From: OLB9 sp041392785 | GTDB taxonomy: Bacteria > Bacteroidota > Bacteroidia > Chitinophagales > Saprospiraceae | Reading direction: 5' to 3' | Assembly: GCA_041392785.1 (NCBI GenBank) | Contig: JAWKLK010000003.1 | Location: 62,001 to 126,000 of the forward strand | DNA: 64,000 nucleotides | Shown: piece by piece, positions 53,033 through 62,926 of the stretch | How the letters are laid out: each line of letters starts with the position of its first letter | How positions within the stretch are numbered: the first letter of the stretch is position 1 | Notes under the pieces: generated by a model | Seen by the model: the letters and a program-made list of their open reading frames with translations, nothing else | What the model was told of the DNA's origin: nothing | Database searches by the model: none | Position numbers and translations under genes: made by a program

Positions 53033-53909
53033 ATACATCTTCTATTAACTCTCCTTCTATTTTCTTGTTTTCTTGGAGTAATGCCAACACATCACCGAGC
53101 TTGGTTTTCAATTCCTTCCTATGCACAATAAAGTCCAAAAATCCATGCTCAAGTAAGTATTCTGATGTTTGAAATCCCTCAGGAAGATCTTTTTTGATAG
53201 TCTCTTTTATGACACGTGGTCCTGCAAAACCTATGAGTGCATTAGGCTCAGCAAAATTAAGGTCTCCTAGCATAGCAAATGATGCTGTAACCCCGCCTGT
53301 AGTGGGGTCAGTCATAAATGATAGGTAAGGAACTTTCTTTTTAGCCAATTGTGTGAGTTTTGCAGAAGTTTTTGCCATTTGCATTAACGAAAAGGCTGAT
53401 TCCATCATTCTTGCTCCACCAGATTTTGAAATTATCATAAATGGAACTGAATTTTCAATACAATAGTCTATTGCTCTTGAAATCTTCTCCCCCACAACTG
53501 AACCCATAGATCCTCCTATGAATCCGAAATCCATACAAGCTATACACAAAGGATACTTCTGCACTTTTCCTACTGCAACAGACATGGAATCATTCAGTTG
53601 TGTCTTCTTATATGCATCTTCTAGTCTCGAAATATAAGTCTTCACATCCTTAAATTCTAGCATATCCACTGAGTGGATCTCATCAAACATTCTTGTATAC
53701 TTTCCATCAAATATCAGATCAAAGTAATTCTGGGAAGATATGCGCGTATGAAAATCACATTTTGGACATATAAAAGCATTCTCTTGCAACTCAGCAACAG
53801 TTGTCATCTCATTACACTTTGGACATTTATGCCATACCCCATCTGGGGTTTCTTTTTTATTCTTTGTGGCGGTCTGTATGCCTTCCTTTAGACGTTTGAA
53901 CCAACTCAT
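53031..53909 (-). CDS. accD: Acetyl-CoA carboxylase carboxyltransferase subunit beta
   Basis: 292 residues. The zinc finger uses Cys29, Cys32, Cys48 and Cys51. The carboxyltransferase core has KSGGARMMESAFSLMQMAKT and DPTTGGVTASFAMLGD. Makes malonyl-CoA for fatty-acid synthesis with AccA. Usual length. Single gene, divergent from panB. Confidence 0.96.
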   Translation of the reverse strand: MSWFKRLKEGIQTATKNKKETPDGVWHKCPKCNEMTTVAELQENAFICPKCDFHTRISSQNYFDLIFDGKYTRMFDEIHSVDMLEFKDVKTYISRLEDAYKKTQLNDSMSVAVGKVQKYPLCIACMDFGFIGGSMGSVVGEKISRAIDYCIENSVPFMIISKSGGARMMESAFSLMQMAKTSAKLTQLAKKKVPYLSFMTDPTTGGVTASFAMLGDLNFAEPNALIGFAGPRVIKETIKKDLPEGFQTSEYLLEHGFLDFIVHRKELKTKLGDVLALLQENKKIEGELIEDV

Positions 53910-54165
53910 GAATACTCATTTTATTTCAATAAAGATAAACTGCACTTGTGCGGATAATCCTGCAAAAATAGACATTCCATGTATTGTGAGGTAATAAAAT
54001 ATGAGCATTTATTATATAATTAATTAACACATATATAAGGTACTAATATGTGCAGTTTTGCAAATGCTTCAAGGATATTTGCTCTGGAGCGAAAAAAAAG
54101 TTATATTTTTATATAGAATTTAAGACATTTGCGGTAAATAATATCACATTCATTAAATAATTTTT

Positions 54166-54882
54166 ATGTCAGCAGCCAAAAAAGAGATCAAACGCATTAC
54201 CACTCACATCATTCAGACAATGAAAGAACAAGGTGAAAAGATTTCCATGTTGACATCTTATGATTTTAGTATGGCTAAAATTGTTGATGCTGCAGGTATT
54301 GATATTATTTTAGTTGGAGACTCAGCATCTAATGTGATGGCTGGTCATGAAACAACCTTGCCTATCACTTTGGAACAAATGATTTATCATGCCCAATCAG
54401 TTATCAGGGCAACTGATCGAGCTTTTGTAGTAGTAGATCTTCCTTTTGGTTCCTATCAAGGTAATAGTACTAAGGCTTTGAATTCAGCGATTGCTATAAT
54501 GAAAGAATCAGGAGCGCACGCAGTAAAATTAGAAGGAGGCGCAGAAATAGAAGAATCAGTTTCACGCATTCTATCCGCAGGCATCCCTGTCATGGGTCAT
54601 CTTGGCTTGACACCTCAAAGTATATATAAATTTGGCACATATGGAGTCAGGGCAAAAGAAGAAGCAGAAGCAGAAAAACTCATACAAGATGCAAAATTGT
54701 TAGAGGCAGCCGGTTGTTTTGCCATTGTACTAGAGAAGATTCCCGCAACGTTGGGAAAGAAAGTCGCTAGTCAATTACATATACCTGTGATAGGTATTGG
54801 TGCTGGAGATGGTGTCGACGGTCAAGTACTTGTTTTACATGATTTATTAGGTATAACCAAAGATTTTAGCCCCGATTTTTGA
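54166..54882 (+). CDS. panB: 3-methyl-2-oxobutanoate hydroxymethyltransferase, 3' frameshift
   Basis: First step of pantothenate synthesis. 238 of about 272 residues are in the open frame: ISMLTSYDFSMAKIVDAAGIDIILVGDS, VKLEGG and GHLGLTPQS are the PanB motifs. The frame ends at FSPDF because a C seems to be missing in the CCCC run near 54873; adding one gives FLRRYLDLYTLMKEAVEHYI and onward to a stop at 54981-54983. mltG then starts 9 bp later. Sequencing error likely. Confidence 0.92.
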   Translation: MSAAKKEIKRITTHIIQTMKEQGEKISMLTSYDFSMAKIVDAAGIDIILVGDSASNVMAGHETTLPITLEQMIYHAQSVIRATDRAFVVVDLPFGSYQGNSTKALNSAIAIMKESGAHAVKLEGGAEIEESVSRILSAGIPVMGHLGLTPQSIYKFGTYGVRAKEEAEAEKLIQDAKLLEAAGCFAIVLEKIPATLGKKVASQLHIPVIGIGAGDGVDGQVLVLHDLLGITKDFSPDF

Positions 54883-54992
54883 GAAGATATTTAGATCTTT
54901 ACACCTTGATGAAAGAAGCCGTAGAACATTATATTTCGGATGTCAAATCTGGTGATTTTCCAAATAAAGTGGAGCAATATTAGAAAAAAGGT

Positions 54993-56027
54993 ATGAATAA
55001 AAGTAAACATTTTGTACGTAATCTTCTGATTATCGGATTGTTAATCTCCGCTATTTTTGCAAGTGTAGGATACTACTTTTTATATGCACCAAATACTTCA
55101 TTATCTGAAAACAAATCTATTTTTATCCCTACGGGTAGTAGTTTTCAAGATGTAGAAAAACTTTTGGTTTCCGAAAATATAATTAAAACTGCCTCAACTT
55201 TCAGGACTGTCGCTGGAATCATGCGTTACAAACAGGATAATGTACCATCAGGAAAATACAACTTCAAGACAGGTATGTCCAATAAGGCTATAATATCAAA
55301 ATTGCGTAGTGGCAATCAAGATCCGGTAGATTTAGTGATCAATAATGTGCGGTATATCAGTGATTTAGCTGGAAAAGTATCGAAATATTTAGAAGTAGAT
55401 TCGATGACTATACTAAACTATTTCAATGACCCTGGTACTTATTCCAAATTTGGTTATACCAAAGATGATTTTCTTTCGATGTTTATACCAAACACTTATA
55501 AACTGTTTTGGACTGCATCACCTGAAGATTTTGTAGAACGTATGTCCAAAGAACACAAAAAATATTGGACGCCAGAAAAAATAGCGTCAATTGAAAAAAA
55601 TAATCTCACTACAACTTCTGCCTTTATTCTCGCATCTATTGTAGAAAAAGAATCAAATTATAATGCAGAAAAACCACGTATAGCTGGTGTTTACTTGAAC
55701 AGGTTAAAACAAAATATAAAACTTCAAGCTGACCCAACCGTGGTATATGCTATGGGAGATTTTACCATTATGCGGGTTCTTCATAGCCATTTGTTTTATG
55801 AGTCACCATTCAATACTTATTTGAATTATGGATTACCTCCAGGACCTATATGTATGCCATCTTTACAAAGTTTGGAAGCTGTTATAAATGCAGAAAATCA
55901 TGAATATGTTTATTTCTGTGCAAAAGCAGACAATTCCGGAGCCCACTCATTTGCGGTATCTTATGGTGAGCACTTAAAAAATGCTGATGCTTTCGCGAGG
56001 TGGCTTAATGAAAAAAATATCAAATAG
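54993..56027 (+). CDS. mltG: Endolytic murein transglycosylase
   Basis: 344 residues. Membrane anchor at about 11-31 (LLIIGLLISAIFASVGYYFLY), a LysM-like region (GSSFQDVEKLLVSENII) and the catalytic YceG part with the Glu of SIVEKESNY and LQADPTVVYAMG. Cuts nascent peptidoglycan strands. Six bp before hscB. Confidence 0.94.
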   Translation: MNKSKHFVRNLLIIGLLISAIFASVGYYFLYAPNTSLSENKSIFIPTGSSFQDVEKLLVSENIIKTASTFRTVAGIMRYKQDNVPSGKYNFKTGMSNKAIISKLRSGNQDPVDLVINNVRYISDLAGKVSKYLEVDSMTILNYFNDPGTYSKFGYTKDDFLSMFIPNTYKLFWTASPEDFVERMSKEHKKYWTPEKIASIEKNNLTTTSAFILASIVEKESNYNAEKPRIAGVYLNRLKQNIKLQADPTVVYAMGDFTIMRVLHSHLFYESPFNTYLNYGLPPGPICMPSLQSLEAVINAENHEYVYFCAKADNSGAHSFAVSYGEHLKNADAFARWLNEKNIK

Positions 56028-56033
56028 TATCTC

Positions 56034-56525
56034 ATGAATTATTTTGATCTATTAGGAATTAATGAAAGTTTTCACCTAGATACGGCTGAATTAAAAAGGA
56101 AATATTATCATTTAAGTAAATCATTACACCCTGATTTACTACAAAATTCTTCAACTTGGGAAAATCAGGCTTCAGTTCTTGAAACTGAGAAAATAAATAT
56201 GGCTTATGAAACGCTTAAAGATCCATTCAAAAGATTGAAACATCTACTTGAAATACACGATGTATTGAATGAAAATCAAAATGTTGACCAATCATTTCTG
56301 ATGGAAGTGATGGAAATAAATGAGAATATTATGGAATTGGAAATGGAATCAAATATTGAATTGCTTAAAAATACCCAAAAACTCTGGAATGATCTTTCAC
56401 AATCTATTGACACTGAGATACAACCATATTTACAAAAATTTAATGAAGGAGATCGCTCACAAGAGAATTTTGCTGCCATAAAAAGAATATTTTTTAAAAT
56501 TAAAATATTTATTGCGGATAAATGA
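56034..56525 (+). CDS. hscB: Fe-S cluster co-chaperone HscB
   Basis: 163 residues. J-domain with His32-Pro33-Asp34 (SLHPD), then the helical HSCB C-terminal domain (EKINMAYETLKDPFKRLKHLLEI). It directs IscU to HscA. No other isc genes adjoin. Confidence 0.88.
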   Translation: MNYFDLLGINESFHLDTAELKRKYYHLSKSLHPDLLQNSSTWENQASVLETEKINMAYETLKDPFKRLKHLLEIHDVLNENQNVDQSFLMEVMEINENIMELEMESNIELLKNTQKLWNDLSQSIDTEIQPYLQKFNEGDRSQENFAAIKRIFFKIKIFIADK

Positions 56526-56542
56526 AAAACTTTCTACCTTTG
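56512..56542 (+). promoter_or_regulatory. Promoter of tRNA-Leu
   Basis: TTG at 56512-56514, 20 bp, TACCTTTG at 56535-56542. Overlaps the end of hscB. Confidence 0.55.
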
Positions 56543-56575
56543 CACCTGCATAAATGAAAAGTGCATTTTTGCTTT

Positions 56576-56659
56576 GCCGAAGTGGTGGAATTGGTAGACA
56601 CGCTGGACTCAAAATCCAGTGCTAGCGATAGTGTGCGGGTTCGAGTCCCGCCTTCGGTA
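56576..56659 (+). tRNA. tRNA-Leu (anticodon CAA)
   Basis: 84 nt. Acceptor stem GCCGAAG/CTTCGGT with A as discriminator; anticodon stem CTGGA/TCCAG around CTCAAAA, anticodon CAA at 56610-56612. A long variable arm (TGCTAGCGATAGTGT) and GGTTCGAGTCC T-arm fit leucine. No encoded CCA. Confidence 0.96.
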
Positions 56660-56796
56660 CAAAAAATATTACTTCTTGTCTTATAGCAGCTACCTAACTA
56701 CCCTTCAAATATATAATACGCAAAACCGAATTACTACTCTTTATTTTTCATCATTTGTTATATATTGCATCCATAAATTAGATTTCAGTTTACAAT

Positions 56797-58014
56797 TTGA
56801 TAAAAGTATTACATACTGCTGATTGGCATATCGGAAAGTCGTTGTACAGACAACCTTTAGAACAGGAAATGTCCTTGTTTTTTAATTGGCTTTCAGAACT
56901 GCTAATCCGAGAATCTATAGATGTTCTCCTTATTTCTGGTGATATTTTTGACTACTCAAATCCTACACATCAAGATACAACTAGGTATTATGATTTCTTG
57001 ACGAAAATGGCTTCACTAGGCATCAAAGTTATCATCACGGGTGGCAATCATGATTCCATTTCCATGCTTAACGCACCATCTGAGCTATTAAAAACAATGA
57101 ATATAGATGTATTCGGAGGAGTTAAAACAGATTTATTTGACCATATTATCCCAATATTTGACAATGAAGAGGTCGTAGCTGTAGTTGCGGCCATACCTTT
57201 CCTAAGAAATAAAGATATAAAAGGATCTGCAAATATTGACGCTTTGATGGAAAGTATAGCTGATGAGGAATCAGCCATTGCTGATATTTATTTTAAAATA
57301 GTGACTGAAATAACATTGAGATATCCCGGAGTTCCTATCATTGCTATGGGCCATCTATACATGCGAGGCGCCATAACATCAGACAGCGAAAGAGATATTC
57401 ATATTGGTACGTTACAAGGAATAAATAAGCCGTCTCTCCCACCCCAAGTATCTTATTATGCACTCGGACACATTCACAAACCACAACTCGTAGGAAATGA
57501 TGAAATGTGTAGGTATAGTGGGTCACCTATTTTCTTAGATTTTTCTGAACGATACTATACAAAACAGGTATTACAACTCAAAATAGAGAATAAAACAATA
57601 AAGGATATCACATCGCATCCTATCCCAATCTTCCGCAATGTTTCTTCACATAAAGGCGATTTCAATTCCATTCAACTGGCATTGGATACGATTTCAGTCT
57701 CAGATTATGGTCTAAAAGAGTATGTGGATTTGACTATCGAAGCGGAGCAATTAGACAGTTTTGAAACAAGCAGAATTGTCCAATTTATTGAATCAAATTT
57801 ACAAACAGATACCTATATTATAGCAAGATACAAGGTCATCTCAAAGACCAATGAAACACATTTTCTTGAAAATACTTATGTCCTGAATGAATTGAGTCCG
57901 ATGAATGTGTTTGAAAAATTTCTAGAAAGTAAAGACCTTGATTCGACGCAAGTTTCTGCTTTAAAAATGTGTTATTCGGAAATTCTTGAATTGATACAAG
58001 CATCAGAAACATGA
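56797..58014 (+). CDS. sbcD: Exonuclease subunit SbcD
   Basis: 405 residues from a TTG start (MIKVLHTADWHIGKS). Mre11-type metal motifs: DWHIGK, SGDIFDYSNP, GGNHDS, MGHLYM and ALGHIHKPQ. With SbcC it trims hairpins and DNA ends. The sbcC ATG overlaps its stop by 4 bp. Confidence 0.95.
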   Translation: MIKVLHTADWHIGKSLYRQPLEQEMSLFFNWLSELLIRESIDVLLISGDIFDYSNPTHQDTTRYYDFLTKMASLGIKVIITGGNHDSISMLNAPSELLKTMNIDVFGGVKTDLFDHIIPIFDNEEVVAVVAAIPFLRNKDIKGSANIDALMESIADEESAIADIYFKIVTEITLRYPGVPIIAMGHLYMRGAITSDSERDIHIGTLQGINKPSLPPQVSYYALGHIHKPQLVGNDEMCRYSGSPIFLDFSERYYTKQVLQLKIENKTIKDITSHPIPIFRNVSSHKGDFNSIQLALDTISVSDYGLKEYVDLTIEAEQLDSFETSRIVQFIESNLQTDTYIIARYKVISKTNETHFLENTYVLNELSPMNVFEKFLESKDLDSTQVSALKMCYSEILELIQASET

Positions 58015-61000
58015 AAATCCTAAGTATACGTATTAAAAATATACATTCTTTCAAAGGAGTTCATGTCATCAACTTTGATGAAGTGCCACTAGCCAGTGCG
58101 GGATTATTTGCGATTACAGGGCCGACGGGTAGCGGAAAATCAACTATTCTTGACGCCATCACACTCGCACTTTTCAATAAAATACCAAGATTTGATTCTA
58201 AAATAACAGCATTTGAGATTGATAAAAAAGGTTCTGTCATTACCCGTGGAACTGAAGACGCATTTGCAGAAGTAGATTATAAAGTCCACAACAAAGGATA
58301 TCGGTCAACCTGGTATATCAGAAAGAAAAAATCTAAAGCTGAATTTCATGAATATGAAATGCGCATAATAGAACTTCCCGATAAACCACTAGATGTAAAA
58401 AAAGGCGCTGTACCATCTGTAAATGAAAGTATCATTGGACTCAATTATGATCAGTTTCTTAAGTCCATTTTATTGTCTCAAGGCGAATTCTCAAAGTTTT
58501 TAAAATCTACCGAAGAGGAGCGTTCACAACTTCTAGAACACATCACGGGCACCCAATTATATCGTCAGATAGGAATAATGGCATTTGAAAAACACAAAAT
58601 AGTCAAAGCCGAATTAGAAAATCTTGAGGAAAAAAGAAAAATGATTCCAATACTATCTGTAGATGAACACAATGAGATAGTCACACAATTGGAATTGATG
58701 GAATTGCAAACTCCTCACTTAAGTGAATCCTATAATACTTTGCTGTCAAAAATCAAAGCCATTCAGCAATGGCAAGTCTTTCAAAGTGAATTAAATAAAA
58801 TCCAAAACGATTTATCCGCCTTACGCCAAAATATTCTAAAGGCAGAACCGATAAAGATCGCTCTTGAAAAACATATGAAGCTCGATAAATATCGAGAAAA
58901 CTTAAGTTCATGGTCCACTGAGAAAAAACAAATTTTTCTAAAAAATACAGAAATTCAAAAACTAAACCAAGATTATGAAGCCAGCACCAAAGAGTTAAAT
59001 ACTGCAATCAATCAAATGCAAAATTTAACCAAAACGAAAGTTAGCCAAGAAAATTTCATGGATGCCATGAAAGCCTTTGAAAAGAAAATATCAGACTTAG
59101 AACATCTCCGAAAAGTAGTCATTTCTGAAGGCGAAGCTAGCCGTCAACTCATTGATTCGATTCTACAACGTGATACCAATACTACACTCAATACACTTAG
59201 ATCAATTTCTCAGCCGTCGGAATTACTGGAAGGCATAGATTTTAGTATAAAAGAATTGGGTCAAAATCTGCTAGAAGATTTCGATTTTAAAAAGATAGAT
59301 AGAAAATTGTCCACATGCAAAGAGCAGTTAGAAAAATTAAAAAATTTGCATACCACAATTATTCAAGTTGAAAAAAATATAGGTGAATCCACGAAAATTA
59401 AAAGTGAATTGTCTTCTCTAAACCTTGAACTACAAAAACTCAATCTGGATGTACAAGAATCAGAAAAATTATATGCACAAATAGAGTTTGAACTAGATGT
59501 TTTGGAAAAGCAAAAACTTGACCAAGTAAAGGTTTTAAACCTTGATAATGAGCGTAAGAACCTTAAGAGTGGCGAGCCTTGTCCACTCTGCGGGTCTATT
59601 AATCATCCCTATACAAATCATGTTTTTGAATTAGGAACATTAGAACTTTCACTGCAAAAACAGTATGTAACTAAAAAAACATTACACGATCAGTTACTGA
59701 AAAACAAAGAAGAATCTACAAAAAAAACAACACAATTTCAAATGTGGGAAGTAAGGTTGAAAGTACTAGAAACCGAAAAAAATAGTCTCTTTGACTCTTT
59801 GACAGAAGTGGAAAAATCACAATCCACCACGGCAATAACAGCAGAAATGTCAAAACTAAAGCAACAGATCACATACTTTGAATCTCAATTAGCCCAAGCT
59901 AAAATTTTAGATATTTTACATGATGTCCGTCCAAGAGTATTAGAACTCTTAAAAAAATTAAACGAATTCCAAATTATTAGAGGCCAACTGAAAGCATTAT
60001 ATTCTGGTGATGATTTACCTACCGAAATAAACCAGATACAAACTGCTTTTACAAAAGCCCAAACTATACAATCTTCACATTCCGGTAGACTGATTTTACT
60101 AAATGAACAAATCAATGAGCTGGTAAAAGAACATGGAGCACGAAGCGAATTTCTATTACCCCACTTGCATGTTCTTGGTTATAGCGATATTGAAAATGCA
60201 TTACAAGATATTCTCGATGACACGAAGTATCAGTCTTTTGCAAATATGTTGGAAGATTTGAATAAACAAAAGACAACATTAAAAACCAAAGATAAAACAC
60301 TTAGACAACAAATTTCCGAATTGGGAATCCTTGAAGATGAAGCAGTTCAATTGGAAAAATTATTGTCAGATGCGCAAGTACAAAAAATGCATTTGGAAGA
60401 TATCAATCAAAAAATAGGTGGATATAAAAATGAATTAAAACATTACAACGACACAAAGGCTAGCCTAGACGCATTAGAGAAAGTAATTGCTGATAAAGAA
60501 ACAAATGCTAAAAAATGGATTCTTTTGAATGATCTCATCGGCGACTCAAAGGGGAAAAACTATGCTCAGTTTGCTCAAAACTTAAGCTTCTCTCACTTGA
60601 TCAATTTAGCAAATAGGAGATTGACACAATTATCAGACAGATATACGTTTGCAAGTACAGATATAAACAGTGATCTCGAAGTAATAGATCATTGGCAAGC
60701 AGCGTCCAAAAGAAGTGTCAAAACACTTTCAGGTGGTGAATCCTTTATCTTATCTTTGGCACTGGCACTAGGTCTATCAGATATGGCTTCACATAACACG
60801 CCTATTGAGACACTTATCATAGATGAAGGATTCAGTACTCTTGATGTTGAATCACTTGACTTTGCATTAGCAACTATTGAAAAACTACAATCCGAATCAA
60901 ATAAATCTATTGGAATTATCTCTCATGTAGAAAGTTTAAAGGAGAGAATATCAACCCAAATCAAAGTGATCAAACATGCATCGGGATACTCAAGTATTGA

Positions 61001-61016
61001 ACTTGTAGGTGGATAA
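58011..61016 (+). CDS. sbcC: Exonuclease subunit SbcC
   Basis: 1001 residues, SMC/Rad50 type. Walker A GPTGSGKST (37-45), long coiled coils, zinc hook CPLCG (about residue 524), signature LSGGESFILSLALALGLSD and Walker B LIIDEGFSTLD. Partner of SbcD. Confidence 0.95.
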   Translation: MKILSIRIKNIHSFKGVHVINFDEVPLASAGLFAITGPTGSGKSTILDAITLALFNKIPRFDSKITAFEIDKKGSVITRGTEDAFAEVDYKVHNKGYRSTWYIRKKKSKAEFHEYEMRIIELPDKPLDVKKGAVPSVNESIIGLNYDQFLKSILLSQGEFSKFLKSTEEERSQLLEHITGTQLYRQIGIMAFEKHKIVKAELENLEEKRKMIPILSVDEHNEIVTQLELMELQTPHLSESYNTLLSKIKAIQQWQVFQSELNKIQNDLSALRQNILKAEPIKIALEKHMKLDKYRENLSSWSTEKKQIFLKNTEIQKLNQDYEASTKELNTAINQMQNLTKTKVSQENFMDAMKAFEKKISDLEHLRKVVISEGEASRQLIDSILQRDTNTTLNTLRSISQPSELLEGIDFSIKELGQNLLEDFDFKKIDRKLSTCKEQLEKLKNLHTTIIQVEKNIGESTKIKSELSSLNLELQKLNLDVQESEKLYAQIEFELDVLEKQKLDQVKVLNLDNERKNLKSGEPCPLCGSINHPYTNHVFELGTLELSLQKQYVTKKTLHDQLLKNKEESTKKTTQFQMWEVRLKVLETEKNSLFDSLTEVEKSQSTTAITAEMSKLKQQITYFESQLAQAKILDILHDVRPRVLELLKKLNEFQIIRGQLKALYSGDDLPTEINQIQTAFTKAQTIQSSHSGRLILLNEQINELVKEHGARSEFLLPHLHVLGYSDIENALQDILDDTKYQSFANMLEDLNKQKTTLKTKDKTLRQQISELGILEDEAVQLEKLLSDAQVQKMHLEDINQKIGGYKNELKHYNDTKASLDALEKVIADKETNAKKWILLNDLIGDSKGKNYAQFAQNLSFSHLINLANRRLTQLSDRYTFASTDINSDLEVIDHWQAASKRSVKTLSGGESFILSLALALGLSDMASHNTPIETLIIDEGFSTLDVESLDFALATIEKLQSESNKSIGIISHVESLKERISTQIKVIKHASGYSSIELVGG

Positions 61017-61020
61017 CTTC

Positions 61021-61623
61021 CTATTTTTTTGTAAAATTTGCATTTATAATTTCTGCAACTTGCCCTACTGCTGCTAAAATTCTAGATTCATCATACGTTG
61101 GCAAATTGAAGGCTACCATAATCAAATAATCATTGCCTATACTCCAAAAATATCTCGCTTCAGAAAAAGAATATGCACCCGGACGACCACCTGCATCAAA
61201 CGCTGTGAATTTGGTAGGAGTATTATTACCCATCGTCATCTCTCCATCTTTTAGTTTGGTAGCAATATAATCCGATATGTATTGTGGAAATTCGTCGTAG
61301 ACGGGATTGGTGGATATTTGTATAAACATGCCTGCATTATCTATATGCGGTTCAGTCCATTTAAAAAAGCAAGAACTGGCACTTGAATTACCAGGATCTT
61401 TTGCTTCTCTGATGTTGATTGAACCCTCTTTGACAGCAAATATTTGTTTGATTTTATCTTCTGTAAACATTTGGCAACTATTTGGGATTGAAAGATTCTT
61501 TGGATCCGCTGGAGTGCTAGATTTCTCCTGTTCCAAAACAGCTAATGTTTCTTCTGTTGACTTTTTTTCTTGTTTACATGCCAATATCATCAACGGCATT
61601 AAAAGAACCAAAACATATTTCAT
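61021..61623 (-). CDS. Predicted lipoprotein, unknown function
   Basis: 200 residues with lipobox ILAC (Cys16). After a spacer, PNSCQMFTEDKIKQIF and SSASSCFFKWTEP form a DUF3558-like core with two Cys. A -7 box TATCTTTG lies on the minus strand at 61647-61654. Convergent with sbcC (4 bp gap). Confidence 0.65.
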   Translation of the reverse strand: MKYVLVLLMPLMILACKQEKKSTEETLAVLEQEKSSTPADPKNLSIPNSCQMFTEDKIKQIFAVKEGSINIREAKDPGNSSASSCFFKWTEPHIDNAGMFIQISTNPVYDEFPQYISDYIATKLKDGEMTMGNNTPTKFTAFDAGGRPGAYSFSEARYFWSIGNDYLIMVAFNLPTYDESRILAAVGQVAEIINANFTKK

Positions 61624-61780
61624 GATATTATTTCTATTTTATAGGGCAAAGATAGGATTTCACATAAAATAAAGGATAAGAATGCCATCACATTATAATT
61701 TTTTACTATTTTTTTAACAATATTTAATTACACATTATCATCTTTGTGCAATGAAATTCAGAATTTAAATATAATTTATT

Positions 61781-62404
61781 ATGATGACAAAGGATCCTGA
61801 TGAATTTTTCCTGATAGGTTGTGGCAGGTGTGATTTAGGTGGGACACCAGACTGTAAAGTGCACCTTTGGTCAAAGGAATTGGCACTCTTGAGACAACTT
61901 ATATTGGATACTGGGCTTACAGAAAATGCAAAATGGGGTGTGCCCTGTTATACTTTGGATGGAAAAAATGTAATCATTTTGGCCGCTTATAAAGATTCAT
62001 GTGTTTTAAGCTTTTTCAAAGGATGCTTGATAATGGATCAGCAGAATTTATTGGAGAAAATTGGAGAAAATGCACAACATGGAAGAATTATAAGATTTAC
62101 CAATACTGAAAAAATTGTCAGACACAAAGACATCATTACACAAATGATATTCGAAGCCATTGAAATAGAAAAATCTGGAGTAAAATTACCTTCGATCAAT
62201 GCAGCAGATTTAGATTTACCTAGCGAATTAAAAGATGCTTTGGACAATGATGTCGCATTGAATGAGGCGTGGTACAAATTGACTTCTGGACGTAAAAAAG
62301 GTTATATATTCTACTTTTCAGCCGCAAAACAATCAACAACACGAGTAAGAAGGATAGAAAAATACATTCCACTGATATTAGAAGGAAAGGGCATACATGA
62401 TTAG
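61781..62404 (+). CDS. YdeI/DUF1801-family protein
   Basis: 207 residues. NAKWGVPCYTLDGKNVIILAAYKDSCVLSFFKG is the DUF1801 fold; the end (LTSGRKKGYIFYFSAAKQSTTRVRRIEKYIPLIL) is the YdeI C-terminal part. Cytoplasmic; the family is linked to stress and metal handling without a firm function. aroK follows after 15 bp. Confidence 0.85.
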   Translation: MMTKDPDEFFLIGCGRCDLGGTPDCKVHLWSKELALLRQLILDTGLTENAKWGVPCYTLDGKNVIILAAYKDSCVLSFFKGCLIMDQQNLLEKIGENAQHGRIIRFTNTEKIVRHKDIITQMIFEAIEIEKSGVKLPSINAADLDLPSELKDALDNDVALNEAWYKLTSGRKKGYIFYFSAAKQSTTRVRRIEKYIPLILEGKGIHD

Positions 62405-62419
62405 ACTTATGATGTATTT

Positions 62420-62917
62420 ATGACAGTTTTTCTCGTAGGCATGCCTGGTTGCGGTAAGACCACAATAGGTAAACTTCTCGCAAAGAGATTAAATATGGCA
62501 TTTTTAGATACTGATCAAGTTATTGAAGAAATATATAATATCCGTATTCCATTGATTTTTGAGTTATTTGGTGAAGCGACCTTCCGCAAAATGGAAGATG
62601 ATTTAATGCAGGGTTTTAATGAAAATACTATCGTAGTAGCCACAGGAGGAGGATTACCTTGTCATAATTCGCTTGTACACAATCTAAAATCAAAAGGAAC
62701 AACAATATTTATAGAACGCAATTTAGAAAACATAGCGCTCGATATCCATGAGAATCACCAGCGACCACTTATTCAGACTACAGATTTCAACACTACTCTA
62801 AAAGCAATCCAAGCCATCTATAATCAAAGGATTTCTTGCTATTCTCAGGCGCACTTTAAAGTACACAATAATTCAAAATTAGAACAAGTAGTCGAAGAGA
62901 TAATTCAGCTTTTATGA
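62420..62917 (+). CDS. aroK: Shikimate kinase
   Basis: 165 residues. Walker A GMPGCGKTT (7-15), DTDQ (31-34) and ATGGGLP for shikimate binding, with QRPLI in the lid. Phosphorylates shikimate in aromatic amino-acid synthesis. Confidence 0.93.
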   Translation: MTVFLVGMPGCGKTTIGKLLAKRLNMAFLDTDQVIEEIYNIRIPLIFELFGEATFRKMEDDLMQGFNENTIVVATGGGLPCHNSLVHNLKSKGTTIFIERNLENIALDIHENHQRPLIQTTDFNTTLKAIQAIYNQRISCYSQAHFKVHNNSKLEQVVEEIIQLL

Positions 62918-62926
62918 TTTTTTCTT

